64,000 nt of DNA from Burkholderia ubonensis subsp. mesacidophila (GTDB taxonomy: Bacteria; Pseudomonadota; Gammaproteobacteria; Burkholderiales; Burkholderiaceae): NCBI RefSeq assembly GCF_002097715.1, contig NZ_CP020738.1, positions 1,054,001 to 1,118,000 of the forward strand, given 5' to 3'. Each line of letters starts with the position of its first letter. The stretch's first letter is position 1. Of this stretch, positions 1 through 9,057 are shown piece after piece. The translations under genes were made by a program, and so were the position numbers. Below the pieces are notes generated by a model. The model had not been told where the DNA came from. It made no database searches and saw only the letters and a program-made list of their open reading frames with translations.

Positions 1-68
1 GCATGGGCGATGCCGGACAGTGAGACGCCGAAACCGGCGAGGGCGGTGGCGAGCAGCGAGCGTTTCAT
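1..68 (-). CDS. 5' fragment of an exported protein (signal peptide only)
   Basis: The first 22 codons of a minus-strand gene run off the left edge. The peptide starts MKRSLLATALAGFGV and continues with a hydrophobic stretch ending in SLSGIAHA, a typical Sec signal peptide with an A-x-A-like cleavage site. A GGGAAAACAAC sequence just upstream of the ATG is a fair ribosome binding site. Burkholderia porins often begin this way, but the mature part is outside the window, so the protein itself cannot be named. Confidence 0.6.
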   Translation of the reverse strand, partial: MKRSLLATALAGFGVSLSGIAH

Positions 69-409
69 GTTGTTTTCCCGAATGGTGTGGAGTTCGCGGC
101 GCGGCGAAGCGCACCACTGGATCGCAGTGTGCCGTTGCGCGGCGGGAAAAGCGAACGGGTTCTGTTACCGCAGATTGGCGGCGCGTCGCCGACGCAGGGC
201 CAGGCGGGATGAGGTGATTTGACAGTGGCGCGCCGCAATACTGCATTTGCTGTAGCGCAGCATGCGGCGAACGGCAGCCGGATTTGACGTTTTCGCGCCG
301 AACGGCTTCACGCGGCGTTACAAAATGACGCAAATCGCACGCTGCCGGACGTGGCATTCCGGCAGCACGTGCCCGGCGAGCCCTGGTGGCGAGGCTCGGC
401 CCGGGCGAT
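69..409. other. Intergenic region between the exported protein and the LOG gene
   Basis: This stretch holds no convincing gene; the short GC-rich frames in it have no ribosome binding site or recognisable sequence. It should contain the promoter of the minus-strand exported gene. At its right end, 371-406 can fold into a hairpin (GCCCGG-CGAGCC paired with GGCTCG-CCGGGC, with a 2-nt bulge) just past the stop of the LOG gene. There is no U-tract, so it is at best a weak terminator. Confidence 0.4.
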
Positions 410-1162
410 TTACAGATAGAACATCCGGTCTTCTTCCGGACGCGGCGGATGCGCTTCCTCGCCTTCCTCTTCGCCGCGGTCCTCGTAGAACGCGAGCACG
501 GCGTCGAGCACCTGGTCGGGATCGTCGATCACCTGCATCAGGTCCATGTCTTCCGCGTTGATGAGGCCGTTCGGGATCAACTGGTCGCGGAACCACTGCA
601 GCAGCCCCTGCCAGAACGTGCTGCCGACAAGAATGATCGGCACGAGGCGCGACTTCTTCGTCTGGATCAGCGTGAGCACTTCGGACAGCTCGTCGAGCGT
701 GCCGAAGCCGCCCGGCATCACGATCACCGCATCGGAGTTCTTCACGAACGTGACCTTGCGCGTGAAGAAGTGGCGGAAGCGCAGCGAGATGTCCTGGTAG
801 TGGTTGCCGGCCTGCTCATGCGGCAGCTCGATGTTGAGGCCGACCGACGGCGCCTTGCCGGCGTGCGCGCCCTTGTTCGCCGCTTCCATGATGCCGGGGC
901 CGCCGCCGGAGATCACCGCGAAGCCGGCGTCGGACAGCTTGCGCGCGATCTGCACCGCGAGCTTGTAGTGCGGCGTATCGGGCTTGAGACGGGCAGAACC
1001 GTAGATGCTGACGGCCGGTCGGATCTCCGACAGGTACTCGGTCGCCTCGATAAACTCTGCCATAATCGTGAACATCTGCCACGATGCGCGCGCCTTCTTG
1101 GCCGTCGCGCGTTCTTGATCTGCGAGCGAACGCAGACTCGGAATCACTTTTCTCTTGTTCAT
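410..1162 (-). CDS. LOG family nucleoside monophosphate phosphoribohydrolase (TIGR00730)
   Basis: A cytosolic LOG-type protein of 250 residues. Characterised relatives split the N-glycosidic bond of nucleoside 5'-monophosphates, including cytokinin ribotides. The Rossmann-like fold is marked by SGGGPGIMEAAN at about residues 85-96 and by the family signature PGGFGTLDE at 150-158, which carries the catalytic Glu. The N-terminus (about 45 residues) and the acidic C-terminal tail (EDRGEEEGEEAHPPRPEED) extend beyond the minimal fold, as in the longer proteobacterial LOG class. The start codon is one base from the likely polA ATG on the other strand, so the two genes are back to back with no intergenic promoter space. 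Physiological substrate in this organism is unknown. Confidence 0.85.
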   Translation of the reverse strand: MNKRKVIPSLRSLADQERATAKKARASWQMFTIMAEFIEATEYLSEIRPAVSIYGSARLKPDTPHYKLAVQIARKLSDAGFAVISGGGPGIMEAANKGAHAGKAPSVGLNIELPHEQAGNHYQDISLRFRHFFTRKVTFVKNSDAVIVMPGGFGTLDELSEVLTLIQTKKSRLVPIILVGSTFWQGLLQWFRDQLIPNGLINAEDMDLMQVIDDPDQVLDAVLAFYEDRGEEEGEEAHPPRPEEDRMFYL

Positions 1163-1163
1163 A

Positions 1164-3917
1164 ATGCCTGAAGAACGAAATCTGGAAGGTAAGACCCTGC
1201 TATTGGTTGACGGTTCGAGCTATCTGTATCGGGCTTACCATGCGATGCCTGATTTGCGTGGCCCTGGCGGGGAGCCGACCGGAGCGCTCTACGGAATCAT
1301 CAACATGCTGCGCCGTATGCGCAAGGAAGTCAGTGCAGAGTATAGCGCTTGCGTGTTCGATGCAAAGGGCAAGACGTTCCGCGACGACCTCTATGCCGAC
1401 TATAAGGCAAACCGTCCGTCGATGCCGCCCGATCTCGCGTTGCAGGTCGAGCCGATCCACGGCGCCGTGCGCGCGCTCGGCTGGCCGCTGCTGATGGTCG
1501 AGGGCGTCGAAGCCGACGACGTGATCGGCACGCTCGCGCGCGAAGCCGAGCGGCACGGGATGAAGGTGGTCGTGTCGACGGGCGACAAGGATCTCGCGCA
1601 GCTCGTCACCGATGCCGTCACGCTCGTCAATACGATGACCAACGAGATACTCGACCGCGACGGCGTGGTCGCGAAGTTCGGCGTGCCGCCGGAGCGGATC
1701 ATCGACTACCTGACGCTGATCGGCGACACCGTCGACAACGTGCCGGGCGTCGAGAAGTGCGGGCCGAAGACGGCCGTGAAGTGGCTGACGCAGTACGACA
1801 GCCTCGACGGCGTCATCGAGCACGCGGGCGAGATCAAGGGCGTCGTCGGCGACAACCTGCGCCGTGCGCTCGACTTCCTGCCGCTCGGCCGCAAGCTCGT
1901 GACCGTCGAGACGGCCTGCGATCTTGCGCCGCATCTCGAATCGATCGAGGCGACGCTCGCGACCGACGGCGAAGCGCGCGACCTGCTGCGCGACATCTTC
2001 GCGCGCTACGGATTCAAGACCTGGCTGCGCGAGATCGACAGCGCGCCCGCCGAAGGCGGCGGCGCCGACGCGCCGGACGGCGAGCCGGCGCAGGTGGTGG
2101 CGGCGGACATCGTCCGCGAATACGACACGATCCAGACCTGGGAACAGTTCGACGCGTGGTTCGCGAAGATCGACGCGGCCGCACTCACTGCGTTCGACAC
2201 CGAGACGACGTCGCTCGACCCGATGCTCGCGCGGCTCGTCGGCCTGTCGTTCTCGGTCGAGCCCGGCAAGGCCGCGTACCTGCCGGTCGGGCACCGCGGC
2301 CCCGACTTGCCCGAGCAGTTGCCGCTCGACGAAGTGCTTGCACGCCTGAAGCCGTGGCTCGAATCGGCCGACCGCAAGAAGGTCGGCCAGCACCTGAAGT
2401 ACGACGCGCAGGTGCTCGCGAACTACGGGATCGAACTGAACGGCATCGAGCACGACACGCTGCTCGAATCGTACGTGCTCGAATCGCACCGCACGCACGA
2501 CATGGATAGCCTCGCGCTGCGTCATCTGGGCGTCAAGACGATCAAGTACGAGGACGTGGCGGGCAAGGGCGCGAAGCAGATCGGCTTCGACGAAGTGGCG
2601 CTCGCGCAGGCCGCCGAATACGCGGCCGAGGACGCGGACGTCACGCTGCAGCTGCATCACGCGCTGTACCCGCAGGTCGCGCGCGAACCGGGCCTCGAGC
2701 GCGTGTACCGCGAGATCGAGATGCCGGTGTCGATCGTGCTGCGCAAGATGGAGCGCACGGGCGTGCTGATCGACGATGCGCGCCTGCAGGCGCAGAGCAC
2801 CGAAATTGCGACGCGTCTCATCGAGCTTGAAGCGCAGGCGTACGAACTGGCCGGCGGCGAATTCAATCTCGGCTCGCCGAAGCAGATCGGCCAGATCTTC
2901 TTCGAGAAGCTGCAGTTGCCGGTCGTGAAGAAGACGCCGAGCGGCGCGCCGTCGACCGATGAAGAGGTGCTGCAGAAGCTGGCCGAGGATTACCCGCTGC
3001 CGAAGCTGCTGCTCGAGCATCGCGGGCTGTCGAAGCTTAAGTCGACCTATACCGACAAGCTGCCGCGTATGGTCAACCCGGAAACGGGGCGTGTGCACAC
3101 GAACTACGCGCAGGCGGTTGCGGTCACGGGCCGCCTCGCGTCGAACGATCCCAATCTTCAGAACATTCCGGTGCGCACCGCCGAAGGCCGGCGGATCCGC
3201 GAGGCGTTCGTCGCGCCGCCGGGCCACAAGATCGTGTCGGCCGATTATTCGCAGATCGAACTGCGGATCATGGCGCACATCTCGGGCGACGCGTCGCTGC
3301 TCCGCGCGTTCTCGAACGGCGAGGACATTCACCGCGCGACCGCGGCGGAAGTGTTCGGCGTGACGCCGCTCGAAGTGACGTCCGACCAGCGCCGGATCGC
3401 GAAGGTGATCAACTTCGGGCTCATCTACGGGATGAGCGCGTTCGGCCTCGCGTCGAACCTCGGCATCACGCGCGACGCGGCGAAGCTGTACATCGACCGC
3501 TATTTCGCGCGCTACCCGGGCGTCGCGCAATACATGGAGGACACGCGCGCGATCGCGAAGGAGAAGGGCTACGTCGAAACCGTTTTCGGCCGCCGCCTGT
3601 GGCTGCCGGAGATCAACGGCGGCAACGGCCCGCGCCGCCAGGCGGCCGAGCGCGCGGCGATCAACGCGCCGATGCAGGGCACCGCGGCCGACCTGATCAA
3701 GCTGTCGATGATCGCGGTGGACGACTGGCTCACGCGCGACGGCCTCGCGTCGCGGATGATCATGCAGGTGCACGACGAACTGGTGCTCGAGGTGCCCGAG
3801 GCCGAGCTGCCGCGCGTGCGCGAGAAACTGCCGGAAATGATGTGCGGCGTCGCGAAGCTGAAGGTGCCGCTCGTCGCCGAGGTCGGCGCCGGCGCGAACT
3901 GGGAAGAGGCCCACTGA
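1164..3917 (+). CDS. polA: DNA polymerase I
   Basis: Replication and repair polymerase of 917 residues that removes Okazaki primers and fills gaps. An N-terminal 5'-3' exonuclease domain (about 10-300) includes the helix-hairpin-helix GDTVDNVPGVEKCGPKTA. The 3'-5' proofreading domain looks active: it keeps D345 and E347 in FDTETTSLDP and the YAAEDAD motif. Polymerase motifs are all present: motif A SADYSQIELR (D694), motif B around RRIAKVINFGLIYG, and motif C MQVHDELVLEV (D871, E872). I chose ATG 1164 (MPEERN). An in-frame TTG at 1155 would add three residues and overlap the start of the divergent LOG gene. No strong Shine-Dalgarno is visible before either start. Confidence 0.97.
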   Translation: MPEERNLEGKTLLLVDGSSYLYRAYHAMPDLRGPGGEPTGALYGIINMLRRMRKEVSAEYSACVFDAKGKTFRDDLYADYKANRPSMPPDLALQVEPIHGAVRALGWPLLMVEGVEADDVIGTLAREAERHGMKVVVSTGDKDLAQLVTDAVTLVNTMTNEILDRDGVVAKFGVPPERIIDYLTLIGDTVDNVPGVEKCGPKTAVKWLTQYDSLDGVIEHAGEIKGVVGDNLRRALDFLPLGRKLVTVETACDLAPHLESIEATLATDGEARDLLRDIFARYGFKTWLREIDSAPAEGGGADAPDGEPAQVVAADIVREYDTIQTWEQFDAWFAKIDAAALTAFDTETTSLDPMLARLVGLSFSVEPGKAAYLPVGHRGPDLPEQLPLDEVLARLKPWLESADRKKVGQHLKYDAQVLANYGIELNGIEHDTLLESYVLESHRTHDMDSLALRHLGVKTIKYEDVAGKGAKQIGFDEVALAQAAEYAAEDADVTLQLHHALYPQVAREPGLERVYREIEMPVSIVLRKMERTGVLIDDARLQAQSTEIATRLIELEAQAYELAGGEFNLGSPKQIGQIFFEKLQLPVVKKTPSGAPSTDEEVLQKLAEDYPLPKLLLEHRGLSKLKSTYTDKLPRMVNPETGRVHTNYAQAVAVTGRLASNDPNLQNIPVRTAEGRRIREAFVAPPGHKIVSADYSQIELRIMAHISGDASLLRAFSNGEDIHRATAAEVFGVTPLEVTSDQRRIAKVINFGLIYGMSAFGLASNLGITRDAAKLYIDRYFARYPGVAQYMEDTRAIAKEKGYVETVFGRRLWLPEINGGNGPRRQAAERAAINAPMQGTAADLIKLSMIAVDDWLTRDGLASRMIMQVHDELVLEVPEAELPRVREKLPEMMCGVAKLKVPLVAEVGAGANWEEAH

Positions 3918-4088
3918 CCGGCGCCACTACGCGCCCCCTGTGACGTGCGACATATTGTTGCAGAGACGTCACTTCTTGAAACTGTTTGCTTGTGGTCAAC
4001 GCGCAAGCTCCCGGACAATGCATGTCAGGCATCGCCTGGCGGCGAGGCGAGGCGCGCTTCGTGCGCCGGGAGCGGGTGCGTGGATGTC

Positions 4089-4120
4089 GTTCGAACTGCA
4101 CATCAATGATGTTCGAACTG
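4089..4120. promoter_or_regulatory. Paired GTTCGAACTG repeats upstream of ndh
   Basis: Two identical 10-bp copies of GTTCGAACTG lie at 4089-4098 and 4111-4120. Their spacing is 22 bp start to start, about two helical turns. Each contains the perfect palindrome GTTCGAAC. They sit about 75-105 bp before the ndh start, a plausible operator position. The binding protein is unknown and no function is proven. Confidence 0.35.
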
Positions 4121-4195
4121 GTTCGCCACGGAGTCACGCAGCCGCGCTCGGTATCGCGCGGTCGCAGCCGGTTTTGAACAGCAAGGGGGAATCAG

Positions 4196-5542
4196 ATGCA
4201 TCGGATCATCATCGTAGGCGGAGGCGCGGGCGGCCTGGAACTGGCGACACGGCTCGGCGATCGGTATGGCGCGCGCGGCAACCGTCCCGCGCAGGCGCTC
4301 GTCACGCTCGTCGATCGTTATCCGACGCATATCTGGAAGCCGCTGCTGCATGAGGTGGCGGCCGGCAGCATGGACCCCTTCACGCAGGAGCTCGAATATG
4401 CGGCGCAGGCGCGCTGGCACGGCTTCGAGTTTCAGCAGGGCGCGCTGATCGGCCTCGACCGCGCGACGAAGCGGATCACGCTGTCGCCCGTCAACGACAG
4501 CGACGGCGAGGAACTGCTGCCGCAGCGCACGCTCGACTATGACACCCTCGTGATCGCGATCGGCAGTACGACGCATTTCTTCGGCGTGCAAGGTGCACAG
4601 GAGAATGCAATCGCACTCGACACCGTCGCGGAGGCCGAGCGGTTCCGCAAGCGGCTGATCGCCGCGTGCATGCGCGCCGAGCACCAGAATCCCGCACCGG
4701 CGGAAGTGTCGGGCGACCCGTCGGCGCCGGCCGAGCCGCGCATCCAGGTGGCGATCGTCGGCGGTGGCGCGACCGGCGTCGAGCTGTCGGCCGAGCTGCG
4801 CAATACCGCGCAGGTGCTGTCCGCGTACGGCCTGCACAAGCTCGACCCGCGGCACGACGTCGGCATCGTGCTGATCGAATCCGGCCCGCGGATTCTCCCG
4901 GCGCTGCAAGAGCGTGTGTCGTCCGCGACCGCCGAGCTGCTCGAAAAACTCGGCGTGCGGCTGATGCTGAGCGAGCGCGTGACCGAAGTCGCGCCGGGCG
5001 TGGTGCGCACCGCGAGCGGCAAGTCGGTGCGCGCCGACCTGACCGTCTGGGCGGCCGGCATCAAGGCGCCGGCCGTGCTGGCGCAGCTCGACGGCCTGCC
5101 GGTCAACAAGCTCGGCCAGCTCGACGTGCGCCGCACGCTGCAAACCGCCAACGACGACAGCGTGTTCGCGCTCGGCGATTGCGCCGCATGCGCGTGGCCC
5201 GGCAACGAACGCAACGTGCCGCCGCGCGCACAGGCCGCGCACCAGCAGGCGAACTTCCTGATGAAGGCGATCGCGTGCCGGCTGGAGGGGCGGCCGCTGC
5301 CCGAGTTCACCTATCGCGACCTCGGCTCGCTCGTGTCGCTCGGCCACTTCAGCGCGGTGGGCAACCTGATGGGCGGGCTGATCGGCGGCAACATGCTCAT
5401 CGAAGGCCTGTTCGCGCGCTTCATGTACATGTCGCTGTACCGGCTGCACATCGCGGCGCTGCACGGCTATCCGCGGATGATGCTCGATACCGTCGCGCAC
5501 TGGCTGCGGCGCACGACGCTGCCGCGCGTCAAGCTGCACTGA
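4196..5542 (+). CDS. ndh: Type II NADH dehydrogenase (NAD(P)/FAD-dependent oxidoreductase)
   Basis: A 448-residue NDH-2-like flavoprotein, expected to pass electrons from NADH to ubiquinone at the inner face of the membrane without pumping protons. The N-terminal FAD site is IIIVGGGAGGLE (about 4-15). The NADH-binding Rossmann motif VAIVGGGATGVELSAELR begins near residue 185. A third FAD-contacting segment reads VFALGDCAAC. The C-terminal quarter (LVSLGHFSAVGNLMGG onwards) is amphipathic, as expected for a peripheral membrane protein. It stands alone between polA and a strong terminator. The ribosome binding site is AAGGGGGAATCAG before ATG 4196. Other pyridine-nucleotide disulfide oxidoreductases are a less likely alternative. 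Confidence 0.85.
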   Translation: MHRIIIVGGGAGGLELATRLGDRYGARGNRPAQALVTLVDRYPTHIWKPLLHEVAAGSMDPFTQELEYAAQARWHGFEFQQGALIGLDRATKRITLSPVNDSDGEELLPQRTLDYDTLVIAIGSTTHFFGVQGAQENAIALDTVAEAERFRKRLIAACMRAEHQNPAPAEVSGDPSAPAEPRIQVAIVGGGATGVELSAELRNTAQVLSAYGLHKLDPRHDVGIVLIESGPRILPALQERVSSATAELLEKLGVRLMLSERVTEVAPGVVRTASGKSVRADLTVWAAGIKAPAVLAQLDGLPVNKLGQLDVRRTLQTANDDSVFALGDCAACAWPGNERNVPPRAQAAHQQANFLMKAIACRLEGRPLPEFTYRDLGSLVSLGHFSAVGNLMGGLIGGNMLIEGLFARFMYMSLYRLHIAALHGYPRMMLDTVAHWLRRTTLPRVKLH

Positions 5543-5562
5543 CGACGGCGTGATGCGGTCCT

Positions 5563-5612
5563 GACGGGCGGGGAATGCGCGACGAGCGGATTCCCCGCCC
5601 GTCGCCGTTTTG
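5563..5612 (+). terminator. Rho-independent terminator after ndh
   Basis: A perfect 14-bp stem (5563-5576 with 5590-5603, GACGGGCGGGGAAT and its complement) has a 13-nt loop and is followed by GCCGTTTTGG. It lies 20 bp past the ndh stop. The rest of the gap up to the next gene at 5860 shows no gene. Confidence 0.7.
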
Positions 5613-5859
5613 GAGCGTGCGCACGCAGCCGGCTTTGGTCGTTCCGGCGACGCGTGCCGAGTGCGTCGATTGCGCGTATCGAGATGGATTCTTGCGTTCG
5701 GACGGTTGACGTGACAACGGATTATTGGGCATCGTGTGCAGGTTTCCGCTTGCGGCCGTGTGCGGACTGCCGCGGCAACCGCGTCGCGGGCCGGCGCGAT
5801 GCCCCGTCATGCCGAAGCCGTCGGTGTGCCGGCGGCGCTCAATCGAGGAGTGCATATTC

Positions 5860-6735
5860 ATGTTGAAACCCGAAGTCGACAGCCTGGTTCCCCACATTCC
5901 GTTCTCGCGACGCCGGTTCATGCAGGCCACGCTGGGCGGCGCTTTCGCGGCCGCGGTGCTGCCGGTGTCGGCGCAGACGATCACGACCGACAGCGCCGGG
6001 CTCGACGTGGACACGGTCGAGATCCGCTCGGGCGACGCGAGCGTGCCCGCGTACCGCGCGCAGCCGCAGGGCAAGGCCAACCTGCCGGTCGTCATCGTGA
6101 TTCACGAAATCTTCGCCGTGCATGCGCATATCGCCGACATCTGCCGCCGCTTCGCGAAGCTCGGCTATCTGGCGATCGCGCCCGACCTGTTCGCGCGGCA
6201 GGGCGACGTGTCGAAGTATCCGACGATCCAGGGGGTGATCGACAACATCGTCAGCAAGGTGCCGGACCGGCAGGTGACCGAGGATCTCGACGCGACGCTC
6301 GCGTGGGCGGGCAAGAACGGCGGCGACCTGTCGCGCGTCGGCGTGACGGGGTTCTGCTGGGGCGGCCGTCAGGCGTGGCTGTATGCGGAGCACAATCCGC
6401 GCGTGCGCGCGGCGATCGCATGGTATGGGTTCGTCGAAGGCAAGACCGACGAGATGACGCCGTTCAATCCGGTCGATCATGCGTCGATGCTGAAGGTGCC
6501 CGTGCTCGGCCTGTACGGGGAGAAGGACACGAACATCACGCAGGCATCGCTCGCGGACATGCGGGCGCAGATCCTGAAGAGCGACTCGAAGCTCGCGCGC
6601 GAGTCGGAGATCGTCGTGTATCCCGATGCGGGTCACGCATTCTTCGCGGATTACCGGCCGAGCTATGTGAAGGCCGATGCCGAGGATGGCTGGAAGCGCG
6701 CGCTCGCGTGGTTCCACAAGTACGGCGTGATGTAA
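5860..6735 (+). CDS. Dienelactone hydrolase family protein with a Tat signal
   Basis: An alpha/beta hydrolase of 291 residues. The catalytic triad of the dienelactone hydrolase family is visible: nucleophile C166 in GFCWGG, D223 in GEKDTN and H259 in DAGHAFFAD. The N-terminus contains SRRRFMQATLGGAF followed by a hydrophobic segment and an A-x-A-like site (VSAQ). That is a twin-arginine export signal, so the enzyme is probably periplasmic, unlike cytosolic chlorocatechol-pathway enzymes. ATG 5860 is preceded by GAGGA at the right distance; a longer frame upstream lacks support. No aromatic-degradation genes are adjacent, so its substrate is unknown. Confidence 0.85.
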   Translation: MLKPEVDSLVPHIPFSRRRFMQATLGGAFAAAVLPVSAQTITTDSAGLDVDTVEIRSGDASVPAYRAQPQGKANLPVVIVIHEIFAVHAHIADICRRFAKLGYLAIAPDLFARQGDVSKYPTIQGVIDNIVSKVPDRQVTEDLDATLAWAGKNGGDLSRVGVTGFCWGGRQAWLYAEHNPRVRAAIAWYGFVEGKTDEMTPFNPVDHASMLKVPVLGLYGEKDTNITQASLADMRAQILKSDSKLARESEIVVYPDAGHAFFADYRPSYVKADAEDGWKRALAWFHKYGVM

Positions 6736-6772
6736 ACGGAACGCGGCGGCCGAGGTGCGCCCGCCAGATGGC

Positions 6773-7642
6773 TTATGGATTCGGGCCGGTCGCGACCGGC
6801 CGCGACGGATCGGCGCACCATTCGCTCCACGAGCCGGGGTAGAGCGACGCGCCGTGCAGGCCCGCGATTTCCATCGCGAGCGCGTTGTGGCAGGCGGTCA
6901 CGCCCGAGCCGCATTGCAGGATCGCGAGGTTCGGCTCAGTGCCGGCCAGCAGCGCGGAAAACGTCTCGCGCAGCTCGTGGCCGGTCTTGAAGCGGCCGTC
7001 CGCCGCCAGGTTGTCCTTGAAGAAGCGGTTGCGCGCGCCCGGAATGTGGCCGCCGACCGGATCGATCGTTTCGTTCTCGCCGCGATAGCGGTCCGCCGCG
7101 CGTGCATCGATCACGAGGCGCGCATGCGACGTCAGGTTCGCGAGCACGGCCTGCGCATCGACCGTCGATTCGAGCGGCGACTGCGCGCGGAAGTCGCCGC
7201 GCGACGGATGCTGCGTTTCGGGCGTCAGCGGCTGGCCGGTCGCTTGCCACGCCTGCAGCCCGCCGTCGAGGACGGCGACCGAATCGTGGCCGAGCCAGCG
7301 CAGCAGCCACCACAGGCGCGCCGCATAGGAGCCGCCCTGCGCATCGTATGCGACGACCTGCTGGCCTTGCTTCAGCCCCCGGTTGACGAGCGTGGCGACG
7401 AGCGCGTCGCGCGTCGGCAGCGGGTGGCGGCCGTTGGTGCCGGTCTTCCTGCCGGACAGGTCGCGATCGAGATGCAGGTACTGCGCGCCCGGGATGTGTC
7501 CGGCTGCATACGCGGCTTCGCCTGCGCCGGTGTCGGCGAGATCGAAGCGGCAGTCGAACAGCGCGACGCTGGCGGGCGCGACCGCGAGGCGTTCGGCGAG
7601 ATTGGCCGCGGAGATGAGCGTGGTGTAATGAGTATGTGGCAT
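6773..7642 (-). CDS. sseA: 3-mercaptopyruvate sulfurtransferase-like, two rhodanese domains
   Basis: A 289-residue tandem-rhodanese protein. The C-terminal domain carries the active-site loop CGSGVTA with C244 as the persulfide-carrying cysteine. That loop is typical of 3-mercaptopyruvate sulfurtransferases; thiosulfate sulfurtransferases usually have C-R-K-G-V-T. The N-terminal domain (FDCRFDLADTGAGEAAY, GHIPGAQYLHLDRDLSG) is the non-catalytic rhodanese fold. It lies downstream of a Rieske oxygenase gene but is separated from it by a terminator, so it is probably transcribed on its own. Substrate preference is inferred from the loop only. Confidence 0.85.
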   Translation of the reverse strand: MPHTHYTTLISAANLAERLAVAPASVALFDCRFDLADTGAGEAAYAAGHIPGAQYLHLDRDLSGRKTGTNGRHPLPTRDALVATLVNRGLKQGQQVVAYDAQGGSYAARLWWLLRWLGHDSVAVLDGGLQAWQATGQPLTPETQHPSRGDFRAQSPLESTVDAQAVLANLTSHARLVIDARAADRYRGENETIDPVGGHIPGARNRFFKDNLAADGRFKTGHELRETFSALLAGTEPNLAILQCGSGVTACHNALAMEIAGLHGASLYPGSWSEWCADPSRPVATGPNP

Positions 7643-7679
7643 GACGGCTCCTGATTGAGCAAACGGCCTGATGTTCTAA

Positions 7680-7716
7680 GTCTAAACAAAAAAAGACGGG
7701 TCGCAGCCCGTCTTTT
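7680..7716 (-). terminator. Rho-independent terminator of the Rieske oxygenase gene
   Basis: A 10-bp stem AAAAGACGGG/CCCGTCTTTT (7691-7700 with 7707-7716) has a 6-nt loop. Read on the minus strand, a run of T residues follows the stem. It sits between the end of the Rieske gene and the start of the sulfurtransferase. Confidence 0.8.
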
Positions 7717-7752
7717 CGTCACGCATCGTGATGCTTGAACAGCATGCCGGCG

Positions 7753-8859
7753 TCAGATGTCGCCCAGCTGGCGGCGCAGGAATTCGTGGAAGTGCTGCAT
7801 GCCGTCTTCCATCGGGCTCTGGTACGGGCCGACCTGCGATTCGCCGCGCTCCATCAGCGCGCGGCGGCCGGCGTCCATGCGCAGCGCGATCTCGTCGTCC
7901 TCGATCGCCGTCTCCATGTACGCCGCGCGTTCCGCCTCGACGAACTCGCGCTCGAACAGCGCGATTTCCTCGGGATAATAGAACTCGACGATGTTGGTCG
8001 TCTTCTGCGGCCCGCGCGGAATCAGCCACGACACGACGAGCACGTGCGGATACCACTCGATCATCAGGCCCGGGTAGTAGACCATCCAGATCGCGCCGAA
8101 CTCCGGCGGCACGCCGTTGCGGAACTTCAGCACCTGCTCGTGCCACTTCTTGTAAGTCGCGCTGCCCGGCTTCGCGAGCGCGTTGTGCACGCCGACCGTC
8201 TGCACGCTGTACCAGTCGCCGAACTCCCACTTCAGGTCGTCGCACGACACGAAGCTGCCGAGGCCCGGGTGGAACGGGACGACGTGGTAATCCTCGAGGT
8301 AGACCTCGATGAAGGTCTTCCAGTTATAGTCGCACTCGTGGACTTCGACGTGATCGAACTGGTACTCCGAGAAATCGAAGTGGTGTTTCGTGCCGAGGTT
8401 CGCGAGATCGCGCGCGACATTGCGGCCTTCCGCCTCGAACAGCAGCCCCTGCCAGTTCTGCAGCGGCGACTTGCCGAGGTTCAGGCACGGCTTGTCGGGG
8501 AAGTGCGGTGCGCCGAGCAACTGGCCTTCCAGGTCGTACGTCCAGCGGTGCAGCGGGCACACGATGTTCTGCGTGTGGCCGCGCCCGTTCAGCATGATCG
8601 CCTGCCGGTGACGGCACACGTTCGACAGCAGTTCGACCTGGTTCGCCGGGTTGCGGACCAGCACGCGGCCTTCCTTTTCGGACGGCAGCGCAAAATAATC
8701 CCCCGCCTCGGGCACCATCAGATCGTGCCCGACGTAGCGAGGTCCTTTCTTGAAGAGTGTTTCGACTTCGCGCGCTAACAGCGCCTCATCGAAGTATGCA
8801 GTGACTGGAAGCTGGCTATGAGCCGACTTCAACTGAAGCGCATCGCTCAGATTGGACAT
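7753..8859 (-). CDS. Rieske 2Fe-2S aromatic ring-hydroxylating oxygenase alpha subunit-like protein
   Basis: A 368-residue oxygenase-type protein. The Rieske cluster ligands are C82 and H84 (VCRHRQ) and C101 and H104 (CPLHRW). The mononuclear iron site is recognisable in NWKTFIEVYLEDYHVVPFH, with H192 and H197 as likely ligands. No small subunit or reductase gene is adjacent, so it belongs to the stand-alone homo-oligomeric oxygenases and needs electrons from elsewhere. The start at 8859 (MSNLSDALQ) is preceded by GGGAGTGGGA; a longer frame with MVGLFTAFT upstream has no such site. Substrate unknown. Confidence 0.85.
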   Translation of the reverse strand: MSNLSDALQLKSAHSQLPVTAYFDEALLAREVETLFKKGPRYVGHDLMVPEAGDYFALPSEKEGRVLVRNPANQVELLSNVCRHRQAIMLNGRGHTQNIVCPLHRWTYDLEGQLLGAPHFPDKPCLNLGKSPLQNWQGLLFEAEGRNVARDLANLGTKHHFDFSEYQFDHVEVHECDYNWKTFIEVYLEDYHVVPFHPGLGSFVSCDDLKWEFGDWYSVQTVGVHNALAKPGSATYKKWHEQVLKFRNGVPPEFGAIWMVYYPGLMIEWYPHVLVVSWLIPRGPQKTTNIVEFYYPEEIALFEREFVEAERAAYMETAIEDDEIALRMDAGRRALMERGESQVGPYQSPMEDGMQHFHEFLRRQLGDI

Positions 8860-9057
8860 TCCCACTCCCGGTGATAGCGTGAAAGCAGTGAACAACCCAA
8901 CCATCGAAAAATCGATTTAGGGAAACGGGGAATTATACCCGGTTCCCTCGGCAAGGCCAGTATTAAGTGCCTGATTTGTGTCAATTTTTTGTCGGGCGTC
9001 CATCCTGAGGAGCACAATTTGCACCCAAGGCGGGGCCGGAGCGCGCGCCTGACGCAC

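Noticed and set aside
1200..3914. A 904-codon minus-strand open frame across polA
   Set aside because: It mirrors polA; long antisense frames arise from third-position GC. The peptide is His/Arg-rich with no family pattern.
4089..4120. GTTCGAAC sites as SOS boxes
   Set aside because: Bacillus-type boxes have GAAC-N4-GTTC order and beta-proteobacterial LexA sites are CTGT-N8-ACAG; neither fits.
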